A stretch of DNA of 64,000 bases from JAHBNG01 sp039028975 (GCA_039028975.1 JBCCHB010000006.1:1-64000); one strand, 5' to 3'. Shown: positions 33,559 through 44,800, numbered from the stretch's first letter. The notes: generated by a model from the letters alone, not told the origin. Made by a program: numbers and translations.

Positions 33559-35067
33559 TTATCGCCATTGATAGAGAGGAGATGCCAACATCAAACCATA
33601 GAGACTACCCAACTTCTGCCCTAATAGATGGGGGCTAACCGGAATCTCTGCCGAGCCAGCGCCATCGCCTGCATCGGTAACATAATCAAGAAAAGGCTGC
33701 CGATCCTGTACACTCAGGGGCGCGCCAAAGACTTGTGCAGCCACCGCATCAACTAGTTCACCTGTTGTTTGAGGCGTACCAATAGGTTGACGCAATTCGT
33801 TGCTGATGCCCTCTCCGCCATCATTGTACTCCCAGGTGGATGTATGGCGAGCACTGTGGGCCGAGTGGGTAAATGCCGTGGCCACATTCCAACGTGCAAG
33901 GAGTCCGCTGGTGGAAATCCATGCAGCAGCAAAATCTGGGTAGCCGTTCGGTGGGAGCCAACCATAGGGGACTTGCCCCAACTGTTGCAGCATCTCTTCC
34001 ATTTGGAACACCTCTCGAATATTGGCTGATGTAGCCCGCATGGCTCCGATAAAAAAGTCGAGAGGCCGTCTCATCTTCTGCGCAACTGAAGCTTTGAATG
34101 CATCCGAAAGGAAGAGATGGCGCAGTACGCTTTTGATATCGCCCCGGCTCTGCTGCCATATGGAGCTCATGCTCTCCACCAGGGTTTGGGGAGGGCTATC
34201 ACTGACAAAGCGAATACAGAGTTTTGTGCAGATATAGCGTGCGGTTGCCGGATGATTGGCTAGAATTGCCAGGACGTGGAGTCCATCTTCGATGCCTCGC
34301 CCAGATGGTAAATTGTGACCCAGCACGGTTTTGGATTCTTCATCGTGGATTTCAGGGTTAAAGTAGAAGCCAGAGGAAACTTTATCGTGGATGGTCCAGC
34401 CCGTGAAGGCCCGTGCTACCTCTTTTACATCCTGTTCGCTGTAGCCGCCATCTACTCCCATGCTGTGGAGCTCCATCAGCTCTCGCGCATAGTTCTCGTT
34501 TGGTTCGTCTTTGTAATTGACGAAGTTGTCGAGATAGGTGAGCATGGCAGGCTGTTTGGCTGTGGCAATGAGCAGATCTCGAAAGTTCCCCATGGCGTGC
34601 TTGCGAATGGCCTCCCGCTGGAAGAGGACCAGGTCGGCGGCATGTTCTTCTGAGGGAATATTAAAATGGTCAGTCCAGAACTCGACCATACGCTCAAAAA
34701 GCTGCCGTTGAGAATGGACCGCACGCAGCACCATGCCCTTAATCAAGGCAAAATGAGAACGCCACTCAGAATCGTCCATGCGATGGATGGCATGGCGATC
34801 GAGTGAGAGAATCGCGGCATTTCTCTGGATCAGCTTATTGGTTGCAGAGTCATCAATCTGTTCATAGGCCAATTGCTCCTCTAGAGTCGCCTCATAGCCC
34901 ATGGATTGGGCGCGGGACAACTCCGACGGTCGTACGCCCCAACTCATGCGATTGAGCAGGTGGTGAACCGGACCAACTTGGCGCTGCTGAGAACGATTTC
35001 TCTCGTTTGATTGAGATGTATTTGAGTGAGCTGTAAGGGTTAAAAAATCTCGTCTTGTGATTGCCAT
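33559..35067 (-). CDS. DUF1800 family protein (Tat signal)
   Basis: This 502-residue DUF1800 protein has an N-terminal TRRDFLTL twin-arginine-like signal. Family features are HHLLNRMSWGVRPSEL near residue 33, ERMVEFWTDHFNIP near 125, NENYARELMELHSMGVDGGY near 190 and EVARAFTGWTI. The C-terminal block PYGWLPPNGYPDFAAAWISTSGLLARWN is also characteristic. GGAGG lies 9 nt before ATG 35067. It is upstream of the DUF1501 gene on the same strand; the two families co-occur very widely but their substrate is unknown. Confidence 0.92.
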   Translation of the reverse strand: MAITRRDFLTLTAHSNTSQSNERNRSQQRQVGPVHHLLNRMSWGVRPSELSRAQSMGYEATLEEQLAYEQIDDSATNKLIQRNAAILSLDRHAIHRMDDSEWRSHFALIKGMVLRAVHSQRQLFERMVEFWTDHFNIPSEEHAADLVLFQREAIRKHAMGNFRDLLIATAKQPAMLTYLDNFVNYKDEPNENYARELMELHSMGVDGGYSEQDVKEVARAFTGWTIHDKVSSGFYFNPEIHDEESKTVLGHNLPSGRGIEDGLHVLAILANHPATARYICTKLCIRFVSDSPPQTLVESMSSIWQQSRGDIKSVLRHLFLSDAFKASVAQKMRRPLDFFIGAMRATSANIREVFQMEEMLQQLGQVPYGWLPPNGYPDFAAAWISTSGLLARWNVATAFTHSAHSARHTSTWEYNDGGEGISNELRQPIGTPQTTGELVDAVAAQVFGAPLSVQDRQPFLDYVTDAGDGAGSAEIPVSPHLLGQKLGSLYGLMLASPLYQWR

Positions 35068-35160
35068 ATCTGTCTACCTCCGGTGATGAGGATATCACGG
35101 CGGTAGACAGATGTCAGCAGTTTAGGGATAAGAGGTCGTATACGTGGATGAGTGGTTGGT

Positions 35161-35400
35161 TTATGCCGCTACAGTCGCTGGCGTTGCGTTTGCCGGATTC
35201 GTCTTATGTTCCCACCCTTCGTTGGGTATAGCAAGCCACAGGACAATATAGAATAGCAGCCCCGAGCCACCAAAAAGGGTCAAAAGAACAAAAGCGAGGC
35301 GAACCATGGACAAATCGAGACCAAAGAAATCGGCAAGCCCACCTGCTACACCGGCAATCCTGCCATTCTTTCGCCTGAGTACGTTTTTAATGTTTTGCAT
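35161..35400 (-). CDS. PspC domain protein
   Basis: The 79-residue protein is a single PspC domain. An amphipathic start (RRKNGRIAGVAGGLADFFGLDLSMVR) is followed by two hydrophobic stretches (LAFVLLTLFGGSGLLFYIVLWLAI). In phage-shock systems PspC is a membrane sensor; stand-alone copies like this one are common outside Proteobacteria. AGGAG lies 8 nt before ATG 35400; a TTG two codons earlier is unlikely. A second PspC protein is encoded at 56040. Confidence 0.9.
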   Translation of the reverse strand: MQNIKNVLRRKNGRIAGVAGGLADFFGLDLSMVRLAFVLLTLFGGSGLLFYIVLWLAIPNEGWEHKTNPANATPATVAA

Positions 35401-35567
35401 GATCAATTCTCCTATAAATTTTCAGAGTCTGTAAAGAGTCGATTGGAACCATGAAGTTGTTGAAGGAATTTAAGGTTTACTATAATGAGCTTCATTATCT
35501 TCAATGGCCTCATGGTGAATTCCCTCTTCTTGCAGTAGAGTCAAACAATACGTAAATGAAACAAAAC

Positions 35568-36596
35568 TTATTCAGCCTCGCCCTGCTCACGGTCGTTGCT
35601 CTCTTGACGTTCTGCCAAATCCTCCTTGAGCCGATTGAATTCATCCTCGTCAATGCCGGTTGCCTCAAAGATGATAGACCAATTAACACCAGCCTCCACA
35701 AAGCCCTCAATAGTCTCTACCGTGCCTTCAATCTTGCCTTCAATCTTGCCTTCAATCTTGCCCTCAAGAAGTAATTCTTCTGCATAACTCATGATTTCAT
35801 TGCCTCCTACAGTGGCAGACTGATTCCTTAATGTCTGCGCAAACTCTTTAACGGTACTCTGTGGTTGAGTCGTCAATAAGTAGACGATAAAAACACGGAC
35901 AAAGTCGGTTCCTGCGCTTGCCGGCAGTTGTGGCAATAGTTCAGTAACAAGATGCAGCGCTTCGTCGGCTGGCTCCTCGTGGAACGCAGCCAACATTAGA
36001 AGCTGCATTACTTTCGCTTTTAGGCCACCTTGTACCTGATTTGGCGAAATACCTGATTGATCGATCAAAAAGTGTGTAAATTGAGGAACAAAGCCCCAAT
36101 CGGCTGCGTATTTGGGAAAGAGGCCTGTAAATTCGTTTGAATAGTTCCAGTTCTGCTCTCCTTGATAGAAGACAACGGGCAGAATGGGCGGTAGCAGTTC
36201 CTGTTTGGGATTGTCACTGAAAGACTTATCCCAAATCCGATCCATATAGCGGATTAAGCGCCGTCTCATCCACTTGTCAGGTGATGACTGATGTTCAAAA
36301 AGTAGGTATAGATATGCTGGTTCTCTCGTTCTTTCCTCTTCGCTAATGATAGAACGAATAGGCATTAGCTCATACAGAATATCTGCTTCGCTTTTCTTAA
36401 ACTCTTCGTCAATAAAGCTGGTCTGAACCAATTTCAGGGTTGACCAATCAAGTTGGGCCGCAATAGTTTCTGGCAGATGCGCTATCAGAAACGCTTCAGC
36501 CTCATCTAAATCCGATAAAACCTGAGCGATGAGTTTGTCGTGTGGCTGGTGAATGGATGATGTCACAAACGCCTTCTTTTTTACAGAGACCAACAT
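35568..36596 (-). CDS. Rpn family recombination-promoting nuclease / Transposase_31-like
   Basis: This 342-residue protein has the Rpn/PD-(D/E)XK nuclease pattern: HDKLIAQVLSDLDEAEAFL near residues 19-37, SEADILYEL (catalytic Asp) near 72 and LYLLFEHQSSPDKWMRRRLIRYMDRIW (ExQ) near 98. The C-terminal tail carries GKIE repeated in tandem (DNA 12-bp unit, about 35723-35770), a common hypervariable feature in this family. The role is probably DNA nicking or recombination linked to mobile DNA. It sits next to a dead transposase. Confidence 0.88.
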   Translation of the reverse strand: MLVSVKKKAFVTSSIHQPHDKLIAQVLSDLDEAEAFLIAHLPETIAAQLDWSTLKLVQTSFIDEEFKKSEADILYELMPIRSIISEEERTREPAYLYLLFEHQSSPDKWMRRRLIRYMDRIWDKSFSDNPKQELLPPILPVVFYQGEQNWNYSNEFTGLFPKYAADWGFVPQFTHFLIDQSGISPNQVQGGLKAKVMQLLMLAAFHEEPADEALHLVTELLPQLPASAGTDFVRVFIVYLLTTQPQSTVKEFAQTLRNQSATVGGNEIMSYAEELLLEGKIEGKIEGKIEGTVETIEGFVEAGVNWSIIFEATGIDEDEFNRLKEDLAERQESNDREQGEAE

Positions 36597-36623
36597 GAAC
36601 TATAGCATGATTGTGCTATCTTT

Positions 36624-37331
36624 TCAAGCTCTTTTAGCTAATGGAGAGCATCTCAGTTTGGGGAGGAAGTAAAGACAGAATCCCAAAGGTGATCGAAAGA
36701 ATGGGAAAGGACGGCGGTGCGAATGGGAATCAAGCGTTGTAAACCGAGTCGAGACCAGCGCATGCCAGGGCCAGTAAAGCGCGGCCTTAAACTGCTTCTC
36801 GGCGGACTCGACCATACCGGAGCCGATAGGGAAGCCATCCTCGCGGAACTCCATGTATTGCATGGGTTTGTGATTATTATGAAAATAAGTGACGGCGGTG
36901 GCAAGCTAGGAAAAGCTCGTCGTTGGCGAGCTCCCGTATGATACTCTCGGACCAGTTTCTTTCCTTGACATCCAACTGCCTATCTAGGGGAAAAGACCAC
37001 TTTGGCAGTGGTCGCAGTAGTAATGTCCTCGATTTAGCTTTACTTCGCCCATCAAGCTGCTAATTTCTTTCACCTTCATCCCCTTATAATGCATCTCCTG
37101 CTCGCACTTGGGGCAGCGTGGGCTGGGGACCGGACGTAACGATTCCTGATTCTCTATCACTTCCTTCCTCATGCCCTCGCCAATTCTTTTCCGTATCTGC
37201 AGAACCTCCGCCTCGATGTATACTGCCCCTAGGTCGGGCGCATCCGTGGCTTCCATCTAGTCTGGCATTTGCTCAATCTCGACTTCTGCCATTGCCATCA
37301 GGTTTGCTTTGCGTTCTGCTCGGTTTCTCAT
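36624..37331 (-). pseudogene. Decayed ISKra4-like transposase
   Basis: Three pieces of one transposase lie in order. A start at ATG 37331 with AGGAGG 6 nt upstream runs 24 codons to TAG 37257-37259. The next piece (37256-36984) has zinc-finger-like CPKCEQEMHYKG and RGHYYCDHCQSGLFP, then a one-base loss after which the +1 frame continues LDRQLDVKERN to about 36905. The third piece (36863-36624) carries GFPIGSGMVESAEKQFKAA, the ISKra4-type C-terminal motif. The large middle part with most of the catalytic residues is deleted. No terminal inverted repeats were found. It separates the NRPS cluster from the Rpn gene. Confidence 0.75.
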
Positions 37332-37393
37332 CGGTTTCCTCCTTTTGCCTCTTCAGATTGGTGCCTTTCCCCTCGTATCCCTCATTTCTCTCC

Positions 37394-40300
37394 TCATCGA
37401 ACAATCTTGCCCCTCAACTGAGATGCTCCCAACAGCTCCCTCAATTTGTCTGCCAGGGTGCTTACGGCTGGCTCTTGCTCTAAATTATGCCCTCCTTCGA
37501 TGTCAATAATCTGAACCAAACCCGACGTGAATTGTTCCCACCCATTGTGAGAGCCGTACACTGATTCTAGGTATGCATCTAGAGAGCCTGTTGCTCGAAA
37601 GAGGGTGACATCTCCGTCATAGTATGGTGGGTGATAGCGCTGGAGCGCTTTTTCAATAGCGATTCGCACATAGATTGGACGCCAGCGCAAGGGCAATGGT
37701 TCTCCTCTCTTTTCATAATATTGATAGAGGCGTTGTACCGCTCGATTCTCAATACGATGACGGGTACGTACCTGTACTTTGACAGCCCGAGTACAGGCGC
37801 TCTGAATGAGGTGATGCATCCCGTGTTGACCAACCTTGTCCAAGTGAAACTGAAGACGCTTGACTAGTGGAATCGATTGGGAAGGCGCAGTAACTACATC
37901 TCCTTTTCCGCTATCAGAACCATTTCCATTTTCTGAGCCATTTCCATTCTTCAACGTAGATTCGATATCTTCACTATTCTGGAACGCATGGGCGGGCAAA
38001 TAGGTATCGAGTAGCACCAACAGCGAGACTTCCTCTCCTTGACTGACCAATTGATTGGCCATTTCAAATGCCACCAGCCCACCCGATGATTGCCCCGCCA
38101 ATTGATAGGGCCCACGTGGTTGGACCGTGCGCATCTCGCTGATGTAATAACCTGCTATCTCCTCTACTCGTTCAGGAATAGTCTCCTTACCATCCAATCC
38201 CTGAGATTGAAGAGCGTAGAAGGGTTGGTCTTGCCCTAGGTGCTCTGCTAATAGGCGCAAGCTAAGGACGTTGCCGCCAACTGCGTGAGCGCAGAAAAGT
38301 GGGCGTTGGGTGCCATGAGGTTGAATTGGAACCAGCGCAGACCAATCTGGCGTCCACCCTTCATTGCGCAGTAGCTCTGCTTGTTCTGCCAATGTTGGTG
38401 CTTGAAAAAGAGTGGCCAAGGGCATGTCTTTCCCAAAGCGTTCCCGAATCTGCTGAAAGAGGTGTATGGCCTGGAGCGAATGACCACCTAATAAAAAGTA
38501 ATGGCTCTGTCGCCCAATGGGCCGAACCTTGAGCACCGTCTCCCAGATGGCCGCAAGCTGGATCTCTAGCTCGTCCGCTGGTGGCACAAAGCCATGAGTA
38601 GCAAGCCTCGGTGTTACCTCCATCTTGGTTAACTGGTTGCGATCAATCTTGCCATTGGGTGTCGTCGGGAACTTATCCAATGGAACAAAATGAGTCGGAA
38701 TCATATGCTCCGGCAGATTTTCGCCCAATTCGACCTGAGCTCTCTCCATCGAAAATTCTGACGCATTCGCTGAAATAATAAACGCAATGAGTTGTTGGTC
38801 CGAAACCAACACTGCCGCATCATCAATTCCTGAAAGGGCATAGAGGGCGCTCTCAATTTCGCCCAATTCAATACGGAACCCTCGTAACTTCACCTGATGA
38901 TCCAGCCGACCCAAAAACTCTATTTGGCCATCATTCCGCCAGCGAACTAGATCACCGGTGCGATATTGGAGAGGGGAGTGTAGGACTTGAGGGCTGGTGG
39001 CTGTGAACTGACCAAACTTTTCAGCGGTGAGGTCAGGGCGGTTGAGGTATCCATTTGTGATGCCAAGGCCGCTAAGGATGAGTTCACCAGGTATGCCAAT
39101 GGGTACTGGCTGTTGGTGGGCATCTACGATGTAATTTTGCATGTTGACAATTGGGCGACCAATGGGGATTGTGGGCAACGTCGCATCTGTAGGCTGAATG
39201 GTACAGAGATTGCTCCAGACAGTGGCTTCAGTAGGGCCATATTCGTTGTAGAGATCTGTGTGAGGCAATTGGTTGAAGTGGCGATTGACCAACTCTGGCG
39301 GGCAGGCCTCACCAGCAACAATTGCGCAATCTAGAGACTTGAGCCTGGCAGGATTCGTATAATCGATTAGGGCCCGATAGAGAGATGGCAAGCAGAGCAA
39401 ATGAGAGATCTGCTGCTCTTCAATCAATAAGGCTAATTGTTGAATCTCTTTCTCTTCTCCTTGCCTGGGTAAGACTAGAGTCCCCCCAGAGACAAGGCTC
39501 CAGAAGATGCCGACCACTGAGCTATCAAATGCAAATGACGAGAGCAACAGGAATCGCTCAACCGGCGCTGGATACCCCTCAAAGCGTGCTAAGGTCGAAT
39601 GGAGCAGATTGGCATGGGTTACCACCGTCCCTTTGGGTTTGCCCGAAGAACCAGAGGTGAAGATGAGGTAGGCGAGTTGCTGGTTATTGGTGGCTGGTGG
39701 CTGGTGGCTGGTGGCTGGTGGCTGCTGACTAGCTGACTCCTGGTTGCTGATTTGCCATATCTCTGCTGAGAAGGCGAGGATGGTGCCGTTGTAGGTTGGA
39801 AGAACATTGAGTAGATGCTGTTGGGTGAGGAGGATGGTGGCTCCACACTCCTCAAGCATGTAGGTAAGTCGTTCTTGTGGGTAGGCGGGATCCAACGGGA
39901 CGTATGCGCCGCCTGCTTTTAGGGTGCCAAGGATCGCAATGATCATTTCCACTGATCGCTCAAGACATAGGGCAACGAAGTGATTTGGGCCAATTCCCTC
40001 TGCTTGGATCTGATCGGCTAATGCGTTAGCCTGACGCTCTAATGTCTGATAGTCAAGCGTCACCCCACCGCAGATGAGAGCTAGCTTGTCTGGGTTCCTC
40101 TGGGCTTGGGCTTCGATGAGGTGATGAATCAGAACCGTGTCATCCTCTGTTTCAACCAACGGCTGTGGAGATGTCTGTGGTAATGGCAGTGAATGTGAAT
40201 GGGGAATGTGTTTCGCAATGATCTGATTAGCTGACATCTGTTTTGTGATACCAGACCATTCCCCTAGAATCTGCTTTTTCTCTCTATCGGTCAAGAGAGA

Positions 40301-41794
40301 AAATGAGCCAATGGACTCTTCTGGAGCGGTAGCCATACCTTGGAGTAACATCTCAAAATGGCCCAACATGCGTTCAATGTCAGGTTGGTCAAAGCGCTCG
40401 GTGCTGAATTCTATGGCTGTGCTCAAATTATCACCAGACTCATTGACAAAGAGGGTCAGGTCAAACTTGGCAACTTGACTATCGATTCTGAGTGGCTCCA
40501 ATGACAGGCCAGGGATCGATACCTGCTCAGTCTGGTCGGTCTGATGGACAAACATGACCTGAAATAGGGGATTGCGATTTGGATCCCGATCCGGCTGTAG
40601 TGCCTGGACTATCCGTTCAAAAGGTAATTCCTGGTGCGCAATGGCGTTCAGGGTTCGCTCGCGAACTTGGGCCAACAGCGCCAGAAAAGATGGATTCTCA
40701 CTTAAATCCCCTCTCAAGACCAACGTATTGATAAAGAATCCGAGCAGTGACTGGATCTCAGGCCGATTCCGATTGGCAATTGGCGTCCCTACCAGCAGAT
40801 CAGGTTGATCTGTGTAACGGTAGAGAAGCACATAGAATGCGCTGAGCAATGTCACAAAGAGGGTCGTTTCATTGGTCCGACTAAGGATTTGTAGTTGGTT
40901 GGCTAGTGCCGGGGGCAGCCTTCGGGTGATGAGTGCTCCCCTTTGATGGTGAGATGATGGTTGGGGATTCGTTCTGCTCGTTTGGTCTATAGGGAGTTGA
41001 AGCTGGGGAAGTTTACCTTCTAACTGGATACGCCAGAACGAGAGTTCCTTTTCGGCTGTGGTATGTGCCATCTGCTCTCGTTGCCAGTGTGCGTAGTCAG
41101 CATACTGAATGGGGAGCGCTGAGAGAGATTGTTTGGCTTCATCATCGGTAGCCCCGCTCTCCAATTGTTGGTATAGCCGGGCAATTTCGCGCCAGAGGAT
41201 TCCTGTTGACCACTCATCGGAAATGATATGGTGTAGAGTCAGCCGACAAATAATATCCTCATCACCCAACTTCAGTAGCGATGCTCGAATAAGCGGTCCC
41301 TCTTCTAGATCAAAGGGCTGCTGTGCCTCCTCCACGCAGAGAGTCATAGCATGAGCGAATCGTTCTGTCGCAGGTTCGTTACTAAGATCGGTCCGTCCAA
41401 GCGTGAGGGGAGAGGCATCATGGATGGATTGAACGAGCTGGCCTCCTTCTACGATAAAGGTTGTACGAAGGATTTCATGGCGTTCAATGAGTATGTTGAT
41501 GCAGCGAGCCAGTCGGTTTGCATCTAGCCTACCTCGTATCCGCACCACGCCATGCATGTTGTATGCCGCAGAGTTTGGGTAAAGACGCTGCAAGAACCAG
41601 AGTCGCTCTTGGGCAAAGGTGGCTGCTAATGGGGCATCAACTGGCCTCAAGCCAATCCGGTGGGGCGCTGGCGGGTTCGCTACGCTTCCAGCGGAACGGC
41701 TCTTACGCCCTTTGAGTCTTTTTTCTAGCAGTAGCCGCTTGGCATCAGATAATTGCTCTTTGCGTTCAGTTAGGTTGGGTGTAGATCGAGACAT
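37394..41794 (-). CDS. NRPS termination module: C-A-T-TE
   Basis: This 1466-residue synthetase has four domains. Condensation (about 55-480) has HHIISDE near 188. Adenylation (about 560-1060) has A3 FTSGSSGKPKG near 715, NEYGPTEATVW near 850 and A10 TPNGKIDRNQL near 1043. The carrier (about 1070-1145) has LGGHSL near 1103. The thioesterase (about 1160-1455) has GQSSGG near 1234 and a final GGHNL. My reading of the specificity residues is D-S-V-C-I-A-E-V-W-K; I cannot assign a substrate. The linker before A3 is a tandem QPPATSH repeat made by five GGTGGCT heptamers in the DNA. It starts 9 bp after the upstream NRPS and releases the finished product. Confidence 0.93.
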   Translation of the reverse strand: MSRSTPNLTERKEQLSDAKRLLLEKRLKGRKSRSAGSVANPPAPHRIGLRPVDAPLAATFAQERLWFLQRLYPNSAAYNMHGVVRIRGRLDANRLARCINILIERHEILRTTFIVEGGQLVQSIHDASPLTLGRTDLSNEPATERFAHAMTLCVEEAQQPFDLEEGPLIRASLLKLGDEDIICRLTLHHIISDEWSTGILWREIARLYQQLESGATDDEAKQSLSALPIQYADYAHWQREQMAHTTAEKELSFWRIQLEGKLPQLQLPIDQTSRTNPQPSSHHQRGALITRRLPPALANQLQILSRTNETTLFVTLLSAFYVLLYRYTDQPDLLVGTPIANRNRPEIQSLLGFFINTLVLRGDLSENPSFLALLAQVRERTLNAIAHQELPFERIVQALQPDRDPNRNPLFQVMFVHQTDQTEQVSIPGLSLEPLRIDSQVAKFDLTLFVNESGDNLSTAIEFSTERFDQPDIERMLGHFEMLLQGMATAPEESIGSFSLLTDREKKQILGEWSGITKQMSANQIIAKHIPHSHSLPLPQTSPQPLVETEDDTVLIHHLIEAQAQRNPDKLALICGGVTLDYQTLERQANALADQIQAEGIGPNHFVALCLERSVEMIIAILGTLKAGGAYVPLDPAYPQERLTYMLEECGATILLTQQHLLNVLPTYNGTILAFSAEIWQISNQESASQQPPATSHQPPATNNQQLAYLIFTSGSSGKPKGTVVTHANLLHSTLARFEGYPAPVERFLLLSSFAFDSSVVGIFWSLVSGGTLVLPRQGEEKEIQQLALLIEEQQISHLLCLPSLYRALIDYTNPARLKSLDCAIVAGEACPPELVNRHFNQLPHTDLYNEYGPTEATVWSNLCTIQPTDATLPTIPIGRPIVNMQNYIVDAHQQPVPIGIPGELILSGLGITNGYLNRPDLTAEKFGQFTATSPQVLHSPLQYRTGDLVRWRNDGQIEFLGRLDHQVKLRGFRIELGEIESALYALSGIDDAAVLVSDQQLIAFIISANASEFSMERAQVELGENLPEHMIPTHFVPLDKFPTTPNGKIDRNQLTKMEVTPRLATHGFVPPADELEIQLAAIWETVLKVRPIGRQSHYFLLGGHSLQAIHLFQQIRERFGKDMPLATLFQAPTLAEQAELLRNEGWTPDWSALVPIQPHGTQRPLFCAHAVGGNVLSLRLLAEHLGQDQPFYALQSQGLDGKETIPERVEEIAGYYISEMRTVQPRGPYQLAGQSSGGLVAFEMANQLVSQGEEVSLLVLLDTYLPAHAFQNSEDIESTLKNGNGSENGNGSDSGKGDVVTAPSQSIPLVKRLQFHLDKVGQHGMHHLIQSACTRAVKVQVRTRHRIENRAVQRLYQYYEKRGEPLPLRWRPIYVRIAIEKALQRYHPPYYDGDVTLFRATGSLDAYLESVYGSHNGWEQFTSGLVQIIDIEGGHNLEQEPAVSTLADKLRELLGASQLRGKIVR
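39689..39723. repeat. Heptamer repeat inside the NRPS gene
   Basis: Five exact GGTGGCT units are read on the minus strand as a 7-residue unit (QPPATSH), since three 7-bp units equal 21 bp. It forms the linker just before core motif A3 of the adenylation domain. Confidence 0.85.
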
Positions 41795-41803
41795 GAATCA
41801 TAC

Positions 41804-44800
41804 TCAATAGTCCGTAGTCGTTTGGGCGCTCAGTCCAAAGTCGACTCTGTCGATGTCAGCCCTGTCGATGATCAAAGCGGCCTCTTCCTCTGTCATGGCC
41901 TCAATCTCGGCAAGTAGAATCTCTTCGACTCGGATACTCTGCTGGGCAATGGTTGGACGAGCAAAGAAGTCGCGCAGAGGAAAGTCAATTCCATACTCCT
42001 GGCTGATGCGAGAAACGATCTGGATTGCTGGCAACGAAGTACCTCCCAACTCAAAGAAGGTGGCATGGATACTGGTAATGGTTCGGTTCAAGATCTCTTG
42101 CCAAATCATTGCTAGCTCTGCTTCCAACTCGGTCTCAGGTGGTGTGGGAGCAAAGACTTGAGCACGCCGATCCGTTTCTGGCATAGGGAGTTGTGCTCTG
42201 TCCACCTTGCCATTGATGGTAAGTGGCATCTGCTCCAGCGGGATAAAGCTGCTGGGCATCATATAAACCGGCAGCGATTCAGAGAGAGTTTCTCGAAGCA
42301 CATCTGCGGAAAGCGAACTGTCACCTACAAAATAGGCAACCAACTGTGGTTCTTTAGAATAGGACTGCGCTGCATCCTGAGGCAAATCGTAGCCGATTTC
42401 CGCCAAAATTCGAGCGACCTCAGCTTCATCGATCTCATCGTCTAGCTCATCTAGAGCTGCCTCTCGCTCTTTATGGCCCAGCCGAACATCCCAACTGTAG
42501 GGTAGAGCATAATTGTGGTATCCTCGCTGCTCCTTATGGACCTGAATCCCCACATCGTTGATCAGACAGTTGGTGGATCGACCGGTGTCGGCCGGGCGCA
42601 CCCAAGGCACTTTTCCGGCTAAGTAAGCGAGCATTTCGTCTAGCGAGACATCCGTGTATCGATAAAAGTCAATGAATTGAATCTGTTCAAAGATCTCATC
42701 GTGAATGAAGAGATTCCCGCTTAAGCGTTCGGCTATCAAATCTTGCTGGCGATGATAGGCTTTACGTGCATCCAGAATCTGTTGATCAATTCGGTCCACA
42801 TCAAAGGTGGGGACAAGAAAAAGCTCTTCCGTTAGGCGCGTTTCAAAGAGCTGACCCCGAGCCAATCCCGTCACAATATAGTTGATGCCCCGCTCATGGG
42901 CGAGCTGCATACTCAGGGTATAGATGGTTTTGAAGCAGCCATTGCAGACGTTGCAATAGCGCTTGAGGCTGTCTACAAAGATATCAGCCATGTGAGGTGT
43001 GGTGCCAAAGAGGTGGTCTACGCCTAGATGGTCAACCACTCGACGAATATTGGCTTTGGCTTGCTCTGAGATGTACCCATTATCCAGGGTAAAGGCCAAC
43101 GGTTTCAGACCCAGCTCGACCAGTTGGCAGAGGACATAAGTACTGTCCTTGCCACCGCTCATGAGCATAATACAGTCATATTCGCCCCGACGGTTTGCTC
43201 GCATCTCGCCCACCACCTGTCGCAGTTCATCGGTGCTCCTAAAATACTGTTGGACCTTGTCACTGTAGCGTTCATACCCGCGGCAGAGTAGGCAAATACC
43301 CTCCTCATCTAACTGGGCTTGCGGATAGTTGGATGGTAAACCACACTGTGCACAGTGAACAATCTCTTCCTCGTGGCTGGATAGAAACTGCGCCTTTGCA
43401 GTTGGCTCAACTGAATCAGGCACTGATAGGGTAACAAGGCACTCTTGAACTTGGGGATGAGCCAACAGCGTACTTTCAATTTCGCCCAACTCTACCCGAT
43501 ACCCCCGTAACTTGATCTGGTGGTCCGCGCGCCCCAAAAACTCAAGTTGGCCGTTGGAACGCCAGCGCGCTAGATCACCAGTGCGATATTGACGATCGGA
43601 GATTGAAGGTTGTGAATCGCTTGCCTGTTGAGATTGATGATTGGTGCAGGCTGTGGGGCGTTTATGATTTATTCTGAGTCGGTGCTCGTTCAATCGAGCG
43701 AACTTTTCCTTCGTGAGGCCGGGGCGGTTGAGGTAGCCGTTGGCAATACCGTGGCCAGTGATAATCATTTCACCTATGACACCTGTGGGAACAGGATTGC
43801 CATAGCTATCCACAACGTAGATCTCGGCGTTGTTTGCAGGGGTGCCAATGGGGACAGATGTGTACACGTCTCTGCTTGGATCAAAGCGGTGAATCATACA
43901 GCCTACGGTGGCTTCGGTTGGGCCATACTCGTTGTAGATCTCCAGATCTCCACCAAAGAGCTGTAAGGTCTGGAGGGCTAAATGGGTTTTAAAATCCTCA
44001 CCACCAACAATCATCTTACGTAAGCGGGAAGGGGCCAATTTCATCTCATTGACCAAAGAGAGGTGGGCGGGCGTCAACTTGATGATATCCACAACATTTT
44101 CTTGTAGTACCCGCAAAACTGCCAGATCATTGACTCCCTCCTCTTCACCATATACAACGATCTGTCCGCCACAAATCAACGGAACAAAGATAGACGTCAC
44201 AGTCAAGTCAAAGGCCAAAGAGGAGAAGAGCGGGAAAGCCAAGGGCTGGTTATCTGCATAGCTTTTGGCGGCCCAGTAGACATAGTTGGTTAATGACTGC
44301 TGCGAAATGAGTGTACCTTTGGGCCGTCCTGTAGAACCAGAGGTGAAAATTACATAAGCGGTTGATGTCTGTTGATTAATGCTTGACGCTTGACGTTTGG
44401 CGCTTGATGTTTGAGTCTCTTCTCCCCATTTTGTCCAAGAGGAGGTATCCCTGTCATAGGTCAATACCGGCGTCTGACTATGCTCAAATTGATGGACGAG
44501 TGCTGGTTGGGTCAGGATGATAGGCGTGTGTATCTCCTCTAGAATCTGGTTGATGCGGCCGGGTGGGTAGGCCGGGTCGATGGGGACGTACGCGCCGCCA
44601 GCCTTGTGAATGGCTAGGATGGCAATGATAGTTTCCAGCGAACGATGGGTACAAAGCCCAACAAGGATGTTGGGACCAATGCCATAGCCGCCTAACTGGA
44701 TGGCGAACTCGTCCGTCCGTTGGATAAGCTCAGCATAGGTGAGCACTCGCTCGCCATCAACCACGGCAACTTGATTCGGGGTTTGAATGGCCTGGGCAGT

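Noticed and set aside
35700..35775. 12-bp tandem repeat considered as a regulatory array
   Set aside because: It encodes the GKIE repeats common at the C-terminus of Rpn-type proteins.
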